DNA from: Myxococcales bacterium
GTDB lineage: Bacteria > Myxococcota_A > Bradymonadia > UBA7976 > UBA1532
Assembly (NCBI GenBank): GCA_009692505.1
Contig: SHZC01000036.1
Span: 1 to 32,857 of the forward strand
Direction: 5' to 3'
Length of the DNA stretch: 32,857 bases
The position numbers were made by a program, and so were the translations under genes. Below, in pieces: positions 10,401 to 17,168 of the stretch (position 1 is the first letter of the stretch; each line of letters begins with the position of its first letter). The notes under the pieces are model-generated. The model saw nothing but the letters and a program-made list of their open reading frames with translations, searched no databases and was not told where the DNA came from.

Positions 10401-10551
10401 CTTCTTCCTGCACGTCGGTCCGCTGTCGATCAACAGCATCCTGGAGATGGACCAGCGACTTGACTATCAGATGTTCGTCATCGACGGCGACGACTGCGAC
10501 GTGGTGGGCCCCCCGAGCTTCGGCTTGGACTGGCCCCGGGTGGTTGACTAA
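7426..10551 (+). CDS. Large lipoprotein with Cys-rich repeats and five PPC-like domains
   Basis: The 1041-residue product has a type II signal peptide ending in LVLSAC. The ATG at 7426 is preceded by a GGGGGA ribosome site (7416-7421). Residues about 60-340 are Cys-rich with many CxxDxxC and CxxGxxC units, likely disulfide-bonded modules. From about residue 343 there are five consecutive PPC-like beta-sandwich units. They begin near residues 343, 472, 618, 762 and 890 and are recognised by EPN(D/E)-type openings, D(W/F)(F/Y)xxx strands and GxYxxxV endings. PPC domains usually flank secreted peptidases, but no protease domain is present, so this looks like a surface scaffold or adhesin. It is divergent from the thioredoxin gene, which could serve its disulfides. 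Confidence 0.87.
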   Translation: MRMLCTMERVLGLTVALVLSACGDEGGSSGSKDGSNGGDPFGGGDFGPGTTDVPAVVDSLECMTDATCSEGYYCDRPEDVIRGRCEVGCRYDPNTCVEAYLCVDRVCVLESNCSEDLNCAADLYCLDGDCVPGCKAVEPDPCASAADGRPQRCNADTRACEPTVVCCDAANACTYAVAADCSDIVDGVASCVNPNPCENRCESDDDCDETAYCSDAGRCEVGCRPDDRFPCPNGQNCNSNTHTCEYRICANDEECPNAQFCGGEVCSPGCRLEPDNCPGDNTCQQNRECGLGCSLDAECVSNNGAGWFCLQGQCNPPCAEHADCPELEVCDAATQRCVAGCREDVNEPNDDLATAAALNFENGTHYDSGVNPRLSACNRNRDFFRFDAPGPGYTIRASIEFEHASGDLDMQLYDAAGSVVARSESADDDESFVFPGNGVEAAGGRYSIEVYARGLDRNTYRLMIDLVAPGVCLEDEAEAGPGDDSALSATRLPLAQLMQSQTVADRTLCASDVDWFSVRMGNRDGVTVRLDVRGGADLSFEIFGPQVPGPNTPPVFEPNGFNMGPNGARTVEFSIPQFNAGIFDGTYYVRVFETTGSADAPAGDYDLTVAVDRERALCIDDEAEPNDVRPEAFDLMVLPGFTRMRIDGAGTELVPGMDLQVPDLWLCGGESDWYSVVLTDNDTLDAFIDRSDAPAAGDTRVEILNAQGQRVGLQGQSSEPRNAARAANLPAGTYFVAVTSIGDTQAEYQLSVNRTTSPLLCTPDRFDAAGGNELQANATAIGSGRQVNLTLCGLDGDEDWYVVTLDTIADLTLTLDFTFAQGNLDVDIYRDGNGFADNAGQVQGHSNLDDETVVLRNRPAGEYFIRVYGVGFPNVRYDMNVLVEEEVFECNPDEDEPNEDVADATNLGSGIVNGRATQWICEGQPRDEDFFRIEVDANDTRSIVVPFLYGDDGDLYLEIYDSDQMLRGATFAVSRGNSKQCVIVEPTNRDRVFFLHVGPLSINSILEMDQRLDYQMFVIDGDDCDVVGPPSFGLDWPRVVD

Positions 10552-10768
10552 TGGTCTTGCCCCCATTTTCCGGACACCACGAGTCGATGTGACGACCAGC
10601 AGCACGAACGAGCCCCCGGCCTCCGCCCCAGCGGTCATGCGCAATTACCATTAAGAGTTACGCAACGATCTCTACAAGGTCCTGACTCCCTGTCTCGAGG
10701 CCGGGGATATCACGGGGTTTTCGATCGCGTGGCTCGACTACACCGCCGCCATCGCCGTCCACGCGGCC

Positions 10769-11311
10769 ATGGAGGACGGCGTAGAGGGCGCCGGGCGAGG
10801 CACCGTCGCGATGCTCGACCACTACTTCGACGGCGCCGCGCAAGCCGGGAAGTTCCTCGCCGAGCATGCCCAGGAGCACGCCGATCAGGCCGCGGTGACG
10901 GCGGCCGTGAACGATGGCATCGACGCGCTGCGGGTGGCGTTCGGCACGTACTGCCGTACCGCGGAGGCGCACCTCCTGAGTGAGGAAGAGGTCTTACAGC
11001 CCCTCGTCGTCCAGCTGCCCGCGCCCAAAGCACCGAAGTTCGCCGAGTGGTGTGTCTCCGCCGGGATCGCGCACGGTGGTTTCGAGCACTTCGTTGCCCA
11101 CGGCGTCCGGTCGCTTTCGACGTTCGGCAGCACGAAGAACCCTGCAGCGACGGCGACACGCGTGTTCGTGCAGGCGCTGAAGGCGGTCAGCTCGGCCGAA
11201 CATTGGGCGGCTCATCAGCCCATCGTGCGTGCGTCGATGCCGGAGGCGATCTGGGCGGCCATCGTCGAGGAGGTGCCGTCGCTCGCGAGGATCGACGGAG
11301 CGTCCGGTTGA
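10769..11311 (+). CDS. Hemerythrin (HHE)-domain-like protein; start uncertain, upstream in-frame stop
   Basis: The standard frame from ATG 10769 gives 180 residues with HHE-like metal helices: EHAQEHADQ, and AEAHLLSEEEVLQPLV, which matches the HxxxEEEVLFP pattern. Such proteins bind a di-iron centre for oxygen, NO or redox sensing. A further His helix (IAVHAAMED) and protein-like sequence (ELRNDLYKVLTP...) continue in the same frame upstream to 10655. No ATG, GTG or TTG occurs there until a TAA at 10652-10654. Beyond it, ATG 10637 begins MRNYH-stop. The gene may therefore carry an early nonsense codon (CAA to TAA would restore MRNYHQELRNDL), use readthrough or a rare start, or contain a sequence error. 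The 217 bp after the large lipoprotein hold nothing else that I can identify. Confidence 0.65.
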   Translation: MEDGVEGAGRGTVAMLDHYFDGAAQAGKFLAEHAQEHADQAAVTAAVNDGIDALRVAFGTYCRTAEAHLLSEEEVLQPLVVQLPAPKAPKFAEWCVSAGIAHGGFEHFVAHGVRSLSTFGSTKNPAATATRVFVQALKAVSSAEHWAAHQPIVRASMPEAIWAAIVEEVPSLARIDGASG

Positions 11312-11320
11312 ACTGCCCGT

Positions 11321-12676
11321 CTAACGTCTGCGTCGGCGCAGGAGCATGGCTGCGACGAGGAGTGAGAGAGGCACGGCCCCGCTGCTCCGACTCGGGGTCG
11401 AGGCGCAATCCCCGGCTCCGGAGCGGCGCTCGCTGGACTCAGGCGAGCCGTCGACTACACCGAGCGCGCCATCGGCCTGATTGACGTCGGCGGGCGCGGC
11501 GTCGGCGGTGGTGGAATCGGCAGGCCCGACACCCGCGTCGGGTTCCGGCGTCGCCCCCGCGTCGGGTTTGGGCGTCGCCCCCGCGTCGGGTTCGGGCAGG
11601 GTGCTCGACGTGCAGCGCGCCCCGCCTTCGACGGTGCGGCAGGTCAGCCCACGCTGCGCGCAGTCGTCGTAGACCCGCTCATCGCCTCGACACCGGACGA
11701 GCAGCTCGCCCTCACAGGCCCCGGCCCGCGTGACCTCGCCGCAGGCCTCACCCTCGACGCAGTAGAAGCCCGTCTCATCGTCGACATAGGCACAACGCTG
11801 GCCGTCGTCGTTGCAGTCCAACTGTCGCAGCGCGCCGTTCTCGCACCACTCCGAGATGGACCCGATGCAGTGGCCGAGGTAGTCGACGCCCATGCAGAGG
11901 TCCGGCGGCGACTCACCCCGGGAGATGGGCGCGATGAACTCCGCTGCGAGATCCACGCGCGTCAGGTGGTCGATATCGAAGCAGGTGTCGTCGCCATAGG
12001 ACTCGACGCCCGCGACCACCGGGCCGTCGCCGAGGTCGAGGAAGACCGGTCCACCGGAGTCGCCGTAACACAGGCCCTGACGCTGCCGCCCGTCGACCAC
12101 GATCTCGTCGCGGGTGACTTCGGCGAGCAGGACCGTGGCGAAGTACCGGCCGTATCGCTGGGCGTCGTAGGTCTCCCCGTAGCCGCCGACCTGGACCTCG
12201 AGGTCCTCGTGCTGGGCGCCGAGCGGGCTGGCATTGAAGGGGATCGGCACGAGCTCGGGCACCCGCGCGGTGGCGTCCTCGACGAGGAGGAGCACGGCGA
12301 GATCGAGCTCGGGGTGCTCAAAGATGCTCTCGAAGCGGAAGGTCGCGTCGGGGTCCGACGGCAGAAGGCCGATCCCAAACGAGATGTCCCGCGGCCCGTT
12401 GCCTGAGGTGCAGTGGCTCGCGGTGATGACGGCGTGGGGGGAGATCAACGTCGCGGTGCAGAAGTTCTGGCCCGGGTCTCCGGTGGGGAAAAGCCAGCCG
12501 AGCGACAGGATTTGTCCCTCCGACAGGGGCAGGGCCTCGGGCTGACGTGTGCCGTTTCGGATCGACGACTGGCTCACGGCCAGCGGTTTTTCAGGGCTGG
12601 TATTCGAGGGCGTACACGCAGGCAGCGCGCCGACGACCACGAGCGCCGAGATCGAGCATCTGAGAGGGGACATCAT
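11321..12676 (-). CDS. Trypsin-like serine protease with lipobox and MYXO-CTERM-like tail
   Basis: This 451-residue S1-family protease has the full catalytic triad: H88 in TASHC, D125 in ELDLAVL and S207 in GDSGGP. The signal peptide ends in GALPAC, giving a candidate lipidated Cys21. After the protease domain a Cys-rich module (about residues 265-355) carries several disulfide-type pairs. A DAGATP-repeat linker follows. The last 32 residues hold a Cys, a hydrophobic stretch and an RRRRR end, resembling the MYXO-CTERM sorting signal. N- and C-terminal anchoring signals on one protein are unusual. The gene lies 7 bp downstream of fabI on the same strand. Confidence 0.88.
   Translation of the reverse strand: MMSPLRCSISALVVVGALPACTPSNTSPEKPLAVSQSSIRNGTRQPEALPLSEGQILSLGWLFPTGDPGQNFCTATLISPHAVITASHCTSGNGPRDISFGIGLLPSDPDATFRFESIFEHPELDLAVLLLVEDATARVPELVPIPFNASPLGAQHEDLEVQVGGYGETYDAQRYGRYFATVLLAEVTRDEIVVDGRQRQGLCYGDSGGPVFLDLGDGPVVAGVESYGDDTCFDIDHLTRVDLAAEFIAPISRGESPPDLCMGVDYLGHCIGSISEWCENGALRQLDCNDDGQRCAYVDDETGFYCVEGEACGEVTRAGACEGELLVRCRGDERVYDDCAQRGLTCRTVEGGARCTSSTLPEPDAGATPKPDAGATPEPDAGVGPADSTTADAAPADVNQADGALGVVDGSPESSERRSGAGDCASTPSRSSGAVPLSLLVAAMLLRRRRR
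11532..11599 (-). repeat. 24-bp tandem repeats in the protease linker
   Basis: Near-identical 24-bp units start at 11532 and 11556, and a partial third unit starts at 11580. They encode the DAGATPxP linker between the protease Cys-rich module and the C-terminal tail. The period keeps the reading frame, so copy number can change by slippage without disrupting the protein. Confidence 0.75.
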
Positions 12677-12683
12677 CCAACCC

Positions 12684-13454
12684 TTATTGACCGAGGAGAT
12701 GGTACCCGGCGTCGACGTGAAGGACCTCGCCCGTTGTAGCGGCAGCGTCGTCGGACAGGAGAAAGACGGCCGAGCGGGCGACGTCCGCGGTGGTGATCGT
12801 GCGGCCCAAGGGGGCGCGCTCCGTGGCCGCCTTTTGCATGTCGCGGAAGCCGGGGATGCCCGCTGCGGCGAGGGTTCGGATGGGACCGGCGGAGATGGCG
12901 TTGACCCGCACCCCCTTCGCGCCGACGTCGACGGCGAGGTACCGCATCACGCTCTCCAGGGCGGCTTTGGCCGGGCCCATGACCTTGTAGCCGGGCACGA
13001 CCTTCTCGGCGCCGTAGTACGAGAGCGTCAGCACCGAGCTGCCCTCGACCATGAACGGCAAGGCGCGGCGCGTCAGCGAGATCAGGCTGTAGGCGCTGAT
13101 GTCGAGCGCGCGTCCGAAGCCCTCGCGTTTTGTCTCCACGAAGGGGCCGAGAAGGTCGTCGCGATCGGCGTAAGCGAGGCTGTGAACGAGTACGTCAATC
13201 CGGCCCCCGAAGGCCTCTGCGGCCGTCGCGAACACCATCTCGAGATCCTCCTCGCGGCCCACGTCCGCCCGAACGCAGAAGCGGGCATTGAGCGTCGCGG
13301 CGAGCGGCTCGACCCGACGCGCGAGGCGCTCGTCCCCATAAGACAAGCCCAGCTGCGCGCCCTCCGCGGCGAGCGCCGTGGCGATGGCGTAGGCGATGCT
13401 GTGGTCGTTGGCGATCCCGAAGACGAGCGCGTTCTTGTCGGCGAAGCGGGTCAT
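12684..13454 (-). CDS. fabI: Enoyl-[acyl-carrier-protein] reductase (NADH), FabI type
   Basis: The 256-residue short-chain dehydrogenase reduces trans-2-enoyl-ACP in the last step of fatty-acid elongation. It shows the FabI-type nucleotide motif GIANDHSIAYAIA (residues 13-25), the HSLAYA strand (91-96), and the FabI catalytic pair Y156 and K163 in PGYKVMGPAK (Y-x6-K). Y146 is in SYYGAEK. The length is standard. No clear Shine-Dalgarno precedes the ATG. The trypsin-like protease gene follows after 7 bp, probably on the same transcript. That neighbour has no metabolic link, so the arrangement may be coincidental. This is the FabI class targeted by triclosan-type inhibitors. Confidence 0.95.
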   Translation of the reverse strand: MTRFADKNALVFGIANDHSIAYAIATALAAEGAQLGLSYGDERLARRVEPLAATLNARFCVRADVGREEDLEMVFATAAEAFGGRIDVLVHSLAYADRDDLLGPFVETKREGFGRALDISAYSLISLTRRALPFMVEGSSVLTLSYYGAEKVVPGYKVMGPAKAALESVMRYLAVDVGAKGVRVNAISAGPIRTLAAAGIPGFRDMQKAATERAPLGRTITTADVARSAVFLLSDDAAATTGEVLHVDAGYHLLGQ

Positions 13455-13568
13455 GCAGTGCTCGTCGCATGGGCAGCGCGTCGGGTCAAGGGAGGGGGTC
13501 GGCGCGCGACGAGCGTCCTTGGCGCTTCGAGATTCAAGGTCCGCGTGGCAGTCTGCGGCCCTTCATAC

Positions 13569-13574
13569 GGAGGT
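13569..13574 (+). promoter_or_regulatory. Ribosome binding site fixing a TTG start for the M28 peptidase
   Basis: A perfect GGAGGT lies six bases before TTG 13581. The open frame runs back to 12549, but only this TTG starts directly at a lipoprotein signal peptide, and the upstream part is antisense to fabI. The site therefore decides the start. Confidence 0.75.
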
Positions 13575-13580
13575 CCTTTC

Positions 13581-14645
13581 TTGTTCAGGTCCAGAGTCGA
13601 CCACATCCTCGTTCTGCCTGCCCTTCTCCTGCTGTCGTCCTGCAAAGGCGGCTTGGAGTTCGCCGAGCCCGATGCCGGAGGTGAGCCCGGTCCCGATGCT
13701 GGGGGCACGCCCGGTGCCGATGCTGGCGGCACGCCTGGTCGCGATGCTGGCGGCACGCCTGGTCGCGATGCTGGCGGCACGCCGGTTCCCCCGCCCGAGG
13801 ACTGCCTCTCCGACGACGATCCGTTCGCGGTCTCCCACCTCGAGGCGCGGATCGGCTACCTCGCGTCCGTTGAGCTCAAAGGCCGCGTGCCCGGTAGCGA
13901 GGGTGATCGCCTCGCCCGAGACTATCTGAACGCCTCGCTCGCCTGCTTGGGCGTTGGGTCGGTCGGGACCGGGTTCAGCCAGCCATTCGTGGACAGCGAG
14001 GGTCACGACACGGCCAACGTGATCGGCGTCTTGGCCGGCATTGACCCCGACGTGGGCCACGAGATCATCGTGCTCTCGGCGCACCACGATCACCTGGGCG
14101 AGGATGAGAACGGGGACTTACGCTTGGGCGCCAACGATAACGCCTCTGGGGTCGCGGCGCTGCTCGCGGTGGCCGACGCGCTCGTCTCGCGTGAGATCGG
14201 GCCCAAGCGCACGCTCGTCTTCGCAATGTTCGGCGCCGAGGAGCTCGAGATCGACGGGTCGAAGCACTACGTGGCCCACCCCCCCGAGGGCCTGTCCATC
14301 GAAGACACGGTCTTCATCGTGAACATGGACATGGTCGGGCGCTACGACGACGAGGACTTGCTCTACGTGCTCGACGCCATGCCGGGCACCACGGGTCTCG
14401 CCGCCGTCGAGGCGGTCAGAACCGACTTCGCGGACCTCAACCTTGGCCTCGACACGGAAGGCGACCTCTCCGACCAGGTGACCTTCGCCGACGTCGGTGT
14501 GCCGGGCCTCTTCTTCCACACCCCGGACAGCGAGTGTTACCACCAGCCCTGCGACACCGCCGACCGGATTGACTACCCGCACCTCTCAAGGACCGCCGAG
14601 TTGATCACGGCCGTGGTTCTCGAACTGGCGAACGGGTCGCTCTGA
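13581..14645 (+). CDS. M28-family metallopeptidase lipoprotein
   Basis: The 354-residue protein starts at TTG and has a signal peptide ending in LLLSSC (Cys21). A five-unit DAGGTP-type linker follows (about residues 31-70). The peptidase domain has all expected M28 zinc ligands: H168 and D170 in AHHDHLG, D186 in ANDNASG, E220/E221 in GAEELE, D250 in NMDMVGR, and H321 in CYHQPCD. M28 enzymes are co-catalytic di-zinc aminopeptidases or carboxypeptidases, so it probably trims peptides at the cell surface. It is divergent from fabI and convergent with the amylase gene across a palindrome array. Exact specificity is unknown. Confidence 0.9.
   Translation: MFRSRVDHILVLPALLLLSSCKGGLEFAEPDAGGEPGPDAGGTPGADAGGTPGRDAGGTPGRDAGGTPVPPPEDCLSDDDPFAVSHLEARIGYLASVELKGRVPGSEGDRLARDYLNASLACLGVGSVGTGFSQPFVDSEGHDTANVIGVLAGIDPDVGHEIIVLSAHHDHLGEDENGDLRLGANDNASGVAALLAVADALVSREIGPKRTLVFAMFGAEELEIDGSKHYVAHPPEGLSIEDTVFIVNMDMVGRYDDEDLLYVLDAMPGTTGLAAVEAVRTDFADLNLGLDTEGDLSDQVTFADVGVPGLFFHTPDSECYHQPCDTADRIDYPHLSRTAELITAVVLELANGSL
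13671..13790 (+). repeat. Five 24-bp tandem repeats encoding a DAGGTPGR-type linker
   Basis: Units start at 13671, 13695, 13719, 13743 and 13767. The third and fourth are identical and the others are diverged. They encode an eight-residue linker between the lipidated Cys and the peptidase domain. The repeat preserves frame, so linker length could vary between strains. Confidence 0.85.
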
Positions 14646-14697
14646 CGGTCAGGTTGCTTGACGGTCAAGTCACTTGACGGTCAAGGTTATTGACGAT
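14642..14697. repeat. Four 16-bp-period palindromes between two convergent stop codons
   Basis: Palindromes are centred at 14647, 14663, 14679 and 14695, exactly 16 bp apart. The first reads CTGAC-G-GTCAG and the second and third read CTTGAC-G-GTCAAG. The fourth is degenerate (TTGACGAT). The array spans the stop of the M28 gene and abuts the stop of the GH13 gene on the other strand. Because 16 is not a multiple of three, the TGA codons fall in different frames on both strands. It could act as a bidirectional terminator, a protein-binding array or a small REP-like element. There is no clear U-tract. Confidence 0.7.
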
Positions 14698-17141
14698 TAC
14701 GGCTCGAGCCGAGTGAGAAAGACCGCAGCCTCTCCGGTCATCCTCAGCCTCGTTCCGCCTGCCTGACCCTCGACCGAGCCGCGACCGAGGGCGACGCGAG
14801 TGGTCTCAACAGGGAGGCGCAGGTTGACGTCCCTCACGACCTCCCCGTTGCCGCGCTGCAAGACGATGACGGCGAGCTCGCTGTCGACCTCGCGGGCATA
14901 GACCAGCACATCCGGCTCACGGACCAGGATCCGCAGGGCCCCCCGTCGAAGGGCTACGCTCTCCCGCCGCACCTGCCCGAGCGTCGACATGAAAGATCGA
15001 TGCCCGACCTGCAGGGGCGTCAGCCGCTCGCCGCTCATATCAAGCCCGGAGAGCGCGGCGTCGAAGGTCATGTCGCGGCGGTTGTCCGGATCGTTGCCGC
15101 CGGCCAAGGCGACCTCGTCCCCGTAGTACAGGAGCGGGATGCCGGGCGTGGTGTAGAGCAGGGTCATGGCGCGGCGAAGTCGGGTCGTCACGGCCTCGTC
15201 GTCGGTGAGGCCGGGCAGGTTTTCACACGGGGGCCCCGACACGAATCGACAGTCGGCGGCCGAGTCGAAAGCGGCTCGCGAGGCCATGCGGTTGCTGTCG
15301 TGACTGCCGAGGAAACGCACGTGCACCGCGTCGGGTGCGTAGCGGTCACGGGCGTCTTCGAGGGCGCGACCGACGCTGTCGAGGCCGGCCTCGCCCGTCA
15401 GCAGTCCGTGGCTCACGCGGTGGTGAGTTGGGAAATCGAACTGCCCGTCGAGCCCACCGCTGGCGGCGTAGGCCGAGATCCAGTCGTAGCCGCTCGCATA
15501 GCTCACGCCGCAGCCGTCGTCGAAGCGATCAAACTCGCCGACGGCCGTCTCTCCAAACAAGCCGATGCGCGCAGCGCCCGGGGCCGAGAAACGCTCGTCG
15601 AGCCGTGCCCGAAGGTTGTAGACCGCCGTGGTCTCGACGTGTTTGACCGCATCGACCCGGAAGCCGTCCACGTCGTAGTCCTCGACCCAGGACTCGGCGT
15701 CGGCGATGAACTGGGCCTCGGCCTCCGGCACGCGCCAGTTGATGTCCGGGAGGTAGGGCGCGAAGAGGCAGTCCAGGGGGCGCTCGCTCCAGCCGCAGCC
15801 GTCGGTGCCGCAGACGCAGGCCGTGCGAAACCACTCTGGGTGCTCGCGGTTGTAGATGTGGTCCTCGTGGACTTGATTGTTGATGAGATCGAGCAAGACC
15901 CGGATGCCTCTCGAGTGGGCGGCGGCCACGAAGTCCCGGAGCGCCGCGTTGCCGCCGAAGCGGGGCTCGACCTCGCGGGCCGAGACCGGCCAGTACCCGT
16001 GATAGCCCGTGAAAGGGAGCGGCCCGTCGCGACCTGGCCAGCCGTTCTCCGCTTGCGTATTCACCGGAGACAGCCAAATGGCGTTGATACCCAACGCCTC
16101 GAAGTAGCCGGCCTCCAGCGCGGCTCGCGCCCCTTCGAGATCCCCACCGTGCCAGTCATTGGGGTAGGGGACGTCGCCGCGAACGGGTCGGTCGTTGAGT
16201 CGCGCGCCGTTGGCGAAGCGGTCGATGAGCAACATGTAGAGGGTCGCGTCGCGCCAGTCGAAGGCCTGCGCTTCGACCCAAACCGCGAGTCGCTGATTGA
16301 CCGCCTCCCGGCCATCGTCGTCTTGAAGACCCACCGTGAGCACGTGGCGGCCGAGCGCCACCGCGTCGACGGCGAGGTCGAAGGCCCCCTCGATCTGGGC
16401 ATCCGGCACGGGGACGATCGGGACGCCATCGAGCTTGACGACGACCCGGCCGAGTGGACTGCCCACCGTCGCCGCCTCGGCCAGGATCCGTGCGCGAAGC
16501 CGCCCCGCTTCAGCGTCCATCGAGACCACCTCGAGCCTTGGCCGGGCCTCACAGTCCGGCACGCGGAACGCCGAGTTGATGCAGTCGCCCTCGTACTTCT
16601 GTTCGCGCTGCTCGCGGTCGAGCTGCCAGCGGCCGTCGACGATCAGCTTGTACGCATGGACCGAGCCCGGGGAGAGCCCCTGCTCGGGTCCGAGCACGAT
16701 CGAGAAGCCGTCCGGGCCGCGGACCATCGGGAGCGGGGCGTCGGCCCAGCGGGTGAAGTCTCCGGCGACCCACACCTCGGAGACACCCCTGAGGGGATGC
16801 TGAAGTCTGACCGTGCAGGCCCGGCGCGGGAGCACCGTGGACTCGATCAGCGCGGCGGCGTCCGGGATCGCGGCGTCCGGCGCTTGGGCATCTGGGGGGG
16901 CCGGCGCGAGGTCGGAGGGCCGGTCGAGCGGGGCCGGGCTCGCGTCGACGTGGGCGTCCTCCAGGACAGGGGCGAGGTCGAAGCCGCGACGATCAAGTCC
17001 CCCAAGGTCGCCGACGGGGCGTGCGTCGGAGGTCGCGGGCAGCGGTGGCGGCAGGGCCCCGTCGATGGGCGTGCAGCCGAGGCAGGCGGCCAGGGTCAGG
17101 CCCAGGCCTTGTAAGAACGGACGGGACCTTCGGACGTTCAC
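14697..17141 (-). CDS. GH13 alpha-amylase-family lipoprotein
   Basis: The 814-residue protein starts at GTG with GGAGGT upstream and has a signal peptide ending in CLGC. A Pro/Ala/Asp-rich linker (about 25-100) leads to an early-set or CBM48-like beta domain (VWVAGDFTRWADAPLPM). A second beta domain precedes a catalytic barrel from about residue 300. The four GH13 regions are present: DLINNQVHEDH, DGFRVDAVKH with nucleophile D497, GLFGETA with acid/base E531, and FLGSHDSNR with D615. A C-terminal beta domain ends the chain. It probably cleaves alpha-glucans at the cell surface. An unknown lipoprotein gene lies 27 bp upstream on the same strand, so the two are likely an operon. Confidence 0.92.
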   Translation of the reverse strand: MNVRRSRPFLQGLGLTLAACLGCTPIDGALPPPLPATSDARPVGDLGGLDRRGFDLAPVLEDAHVDASPAPLDRPSDLAPAPPDAQAPDAAIPDAAALIESTVLPRRACTVRLQHPLRGVSEVWVAGDFTRWADAPLPMVRGPDGFSIVLGPEQGLSPGSVHAYKLIVDGRWQLDREQREQKYEGDCINSAFRVPDCEARPRLEVVSMDAEAGRLRARILAEAATVGSPLGRVVVKLDGVPIVPVPDAQIEGAFDLAVDAVALGRHVLTVGLQDDDGREAVNQRLAVWVEAQAFDWRDATLYMLLIDRFANGARLNDRPVRGDVPYPNDWHGGDLEGARAALEAGYFEALGINAIWLSPVNTQAENGWPGRDGPLPFTGYHGYWPVSAREVEPRFGGNAALRDFVAAAHSRGIRVLLDLINNQVHEDHIYNREHPEWFRTACVCGTDGCGWSERPLDCLFAPYLPDINWRVPEAEAQFIADAESWVEDYDVDGFRVDAVKHVETTAVYNLRARLDERFSAPGAARIGLFGETAVGEFDRFDDGCGVSYASGYDWISAYAASGGLDGQFDFPTHHRVSHGLLTGEAGLDSVGRALEDARDRYAPDAVHVRFLGSHDSNRMASRAAFDSAADCRFVSGPPCENLPGLTDDEAVTTRLRRAMTLLYTTPGIPLLYYGDEVALAGGNDPDNRRDMTFDAALSGLDMSGERLTPLQVGHRSFMSTLGQVRRESVALRRGALRILVREPDVLVYAREVDSELAVIVLQRGNGEVVRDVNLRLPVETTRVALGRGSVEGQAGGTRLRMTGEAAVFLTRLEP

Positions 17142-17168
17142 GACACCTCCATGCCGACATTGGGTGCG

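Noticed and set aside
12549..13580. Upstream extension of the M28 peptidase open frame
   Set aside because: It is antisense to fabI and shows no protein-like pattern. The TTG at 13581 has a perfect ribosome site and begins a lipoprotein signal.
15000..17114. A 704-codon open frame antisense to the GH13 gene
   Set aside because: It has the same codon-bias shadow pattern. The opposite frame has all four GH13 motifs.
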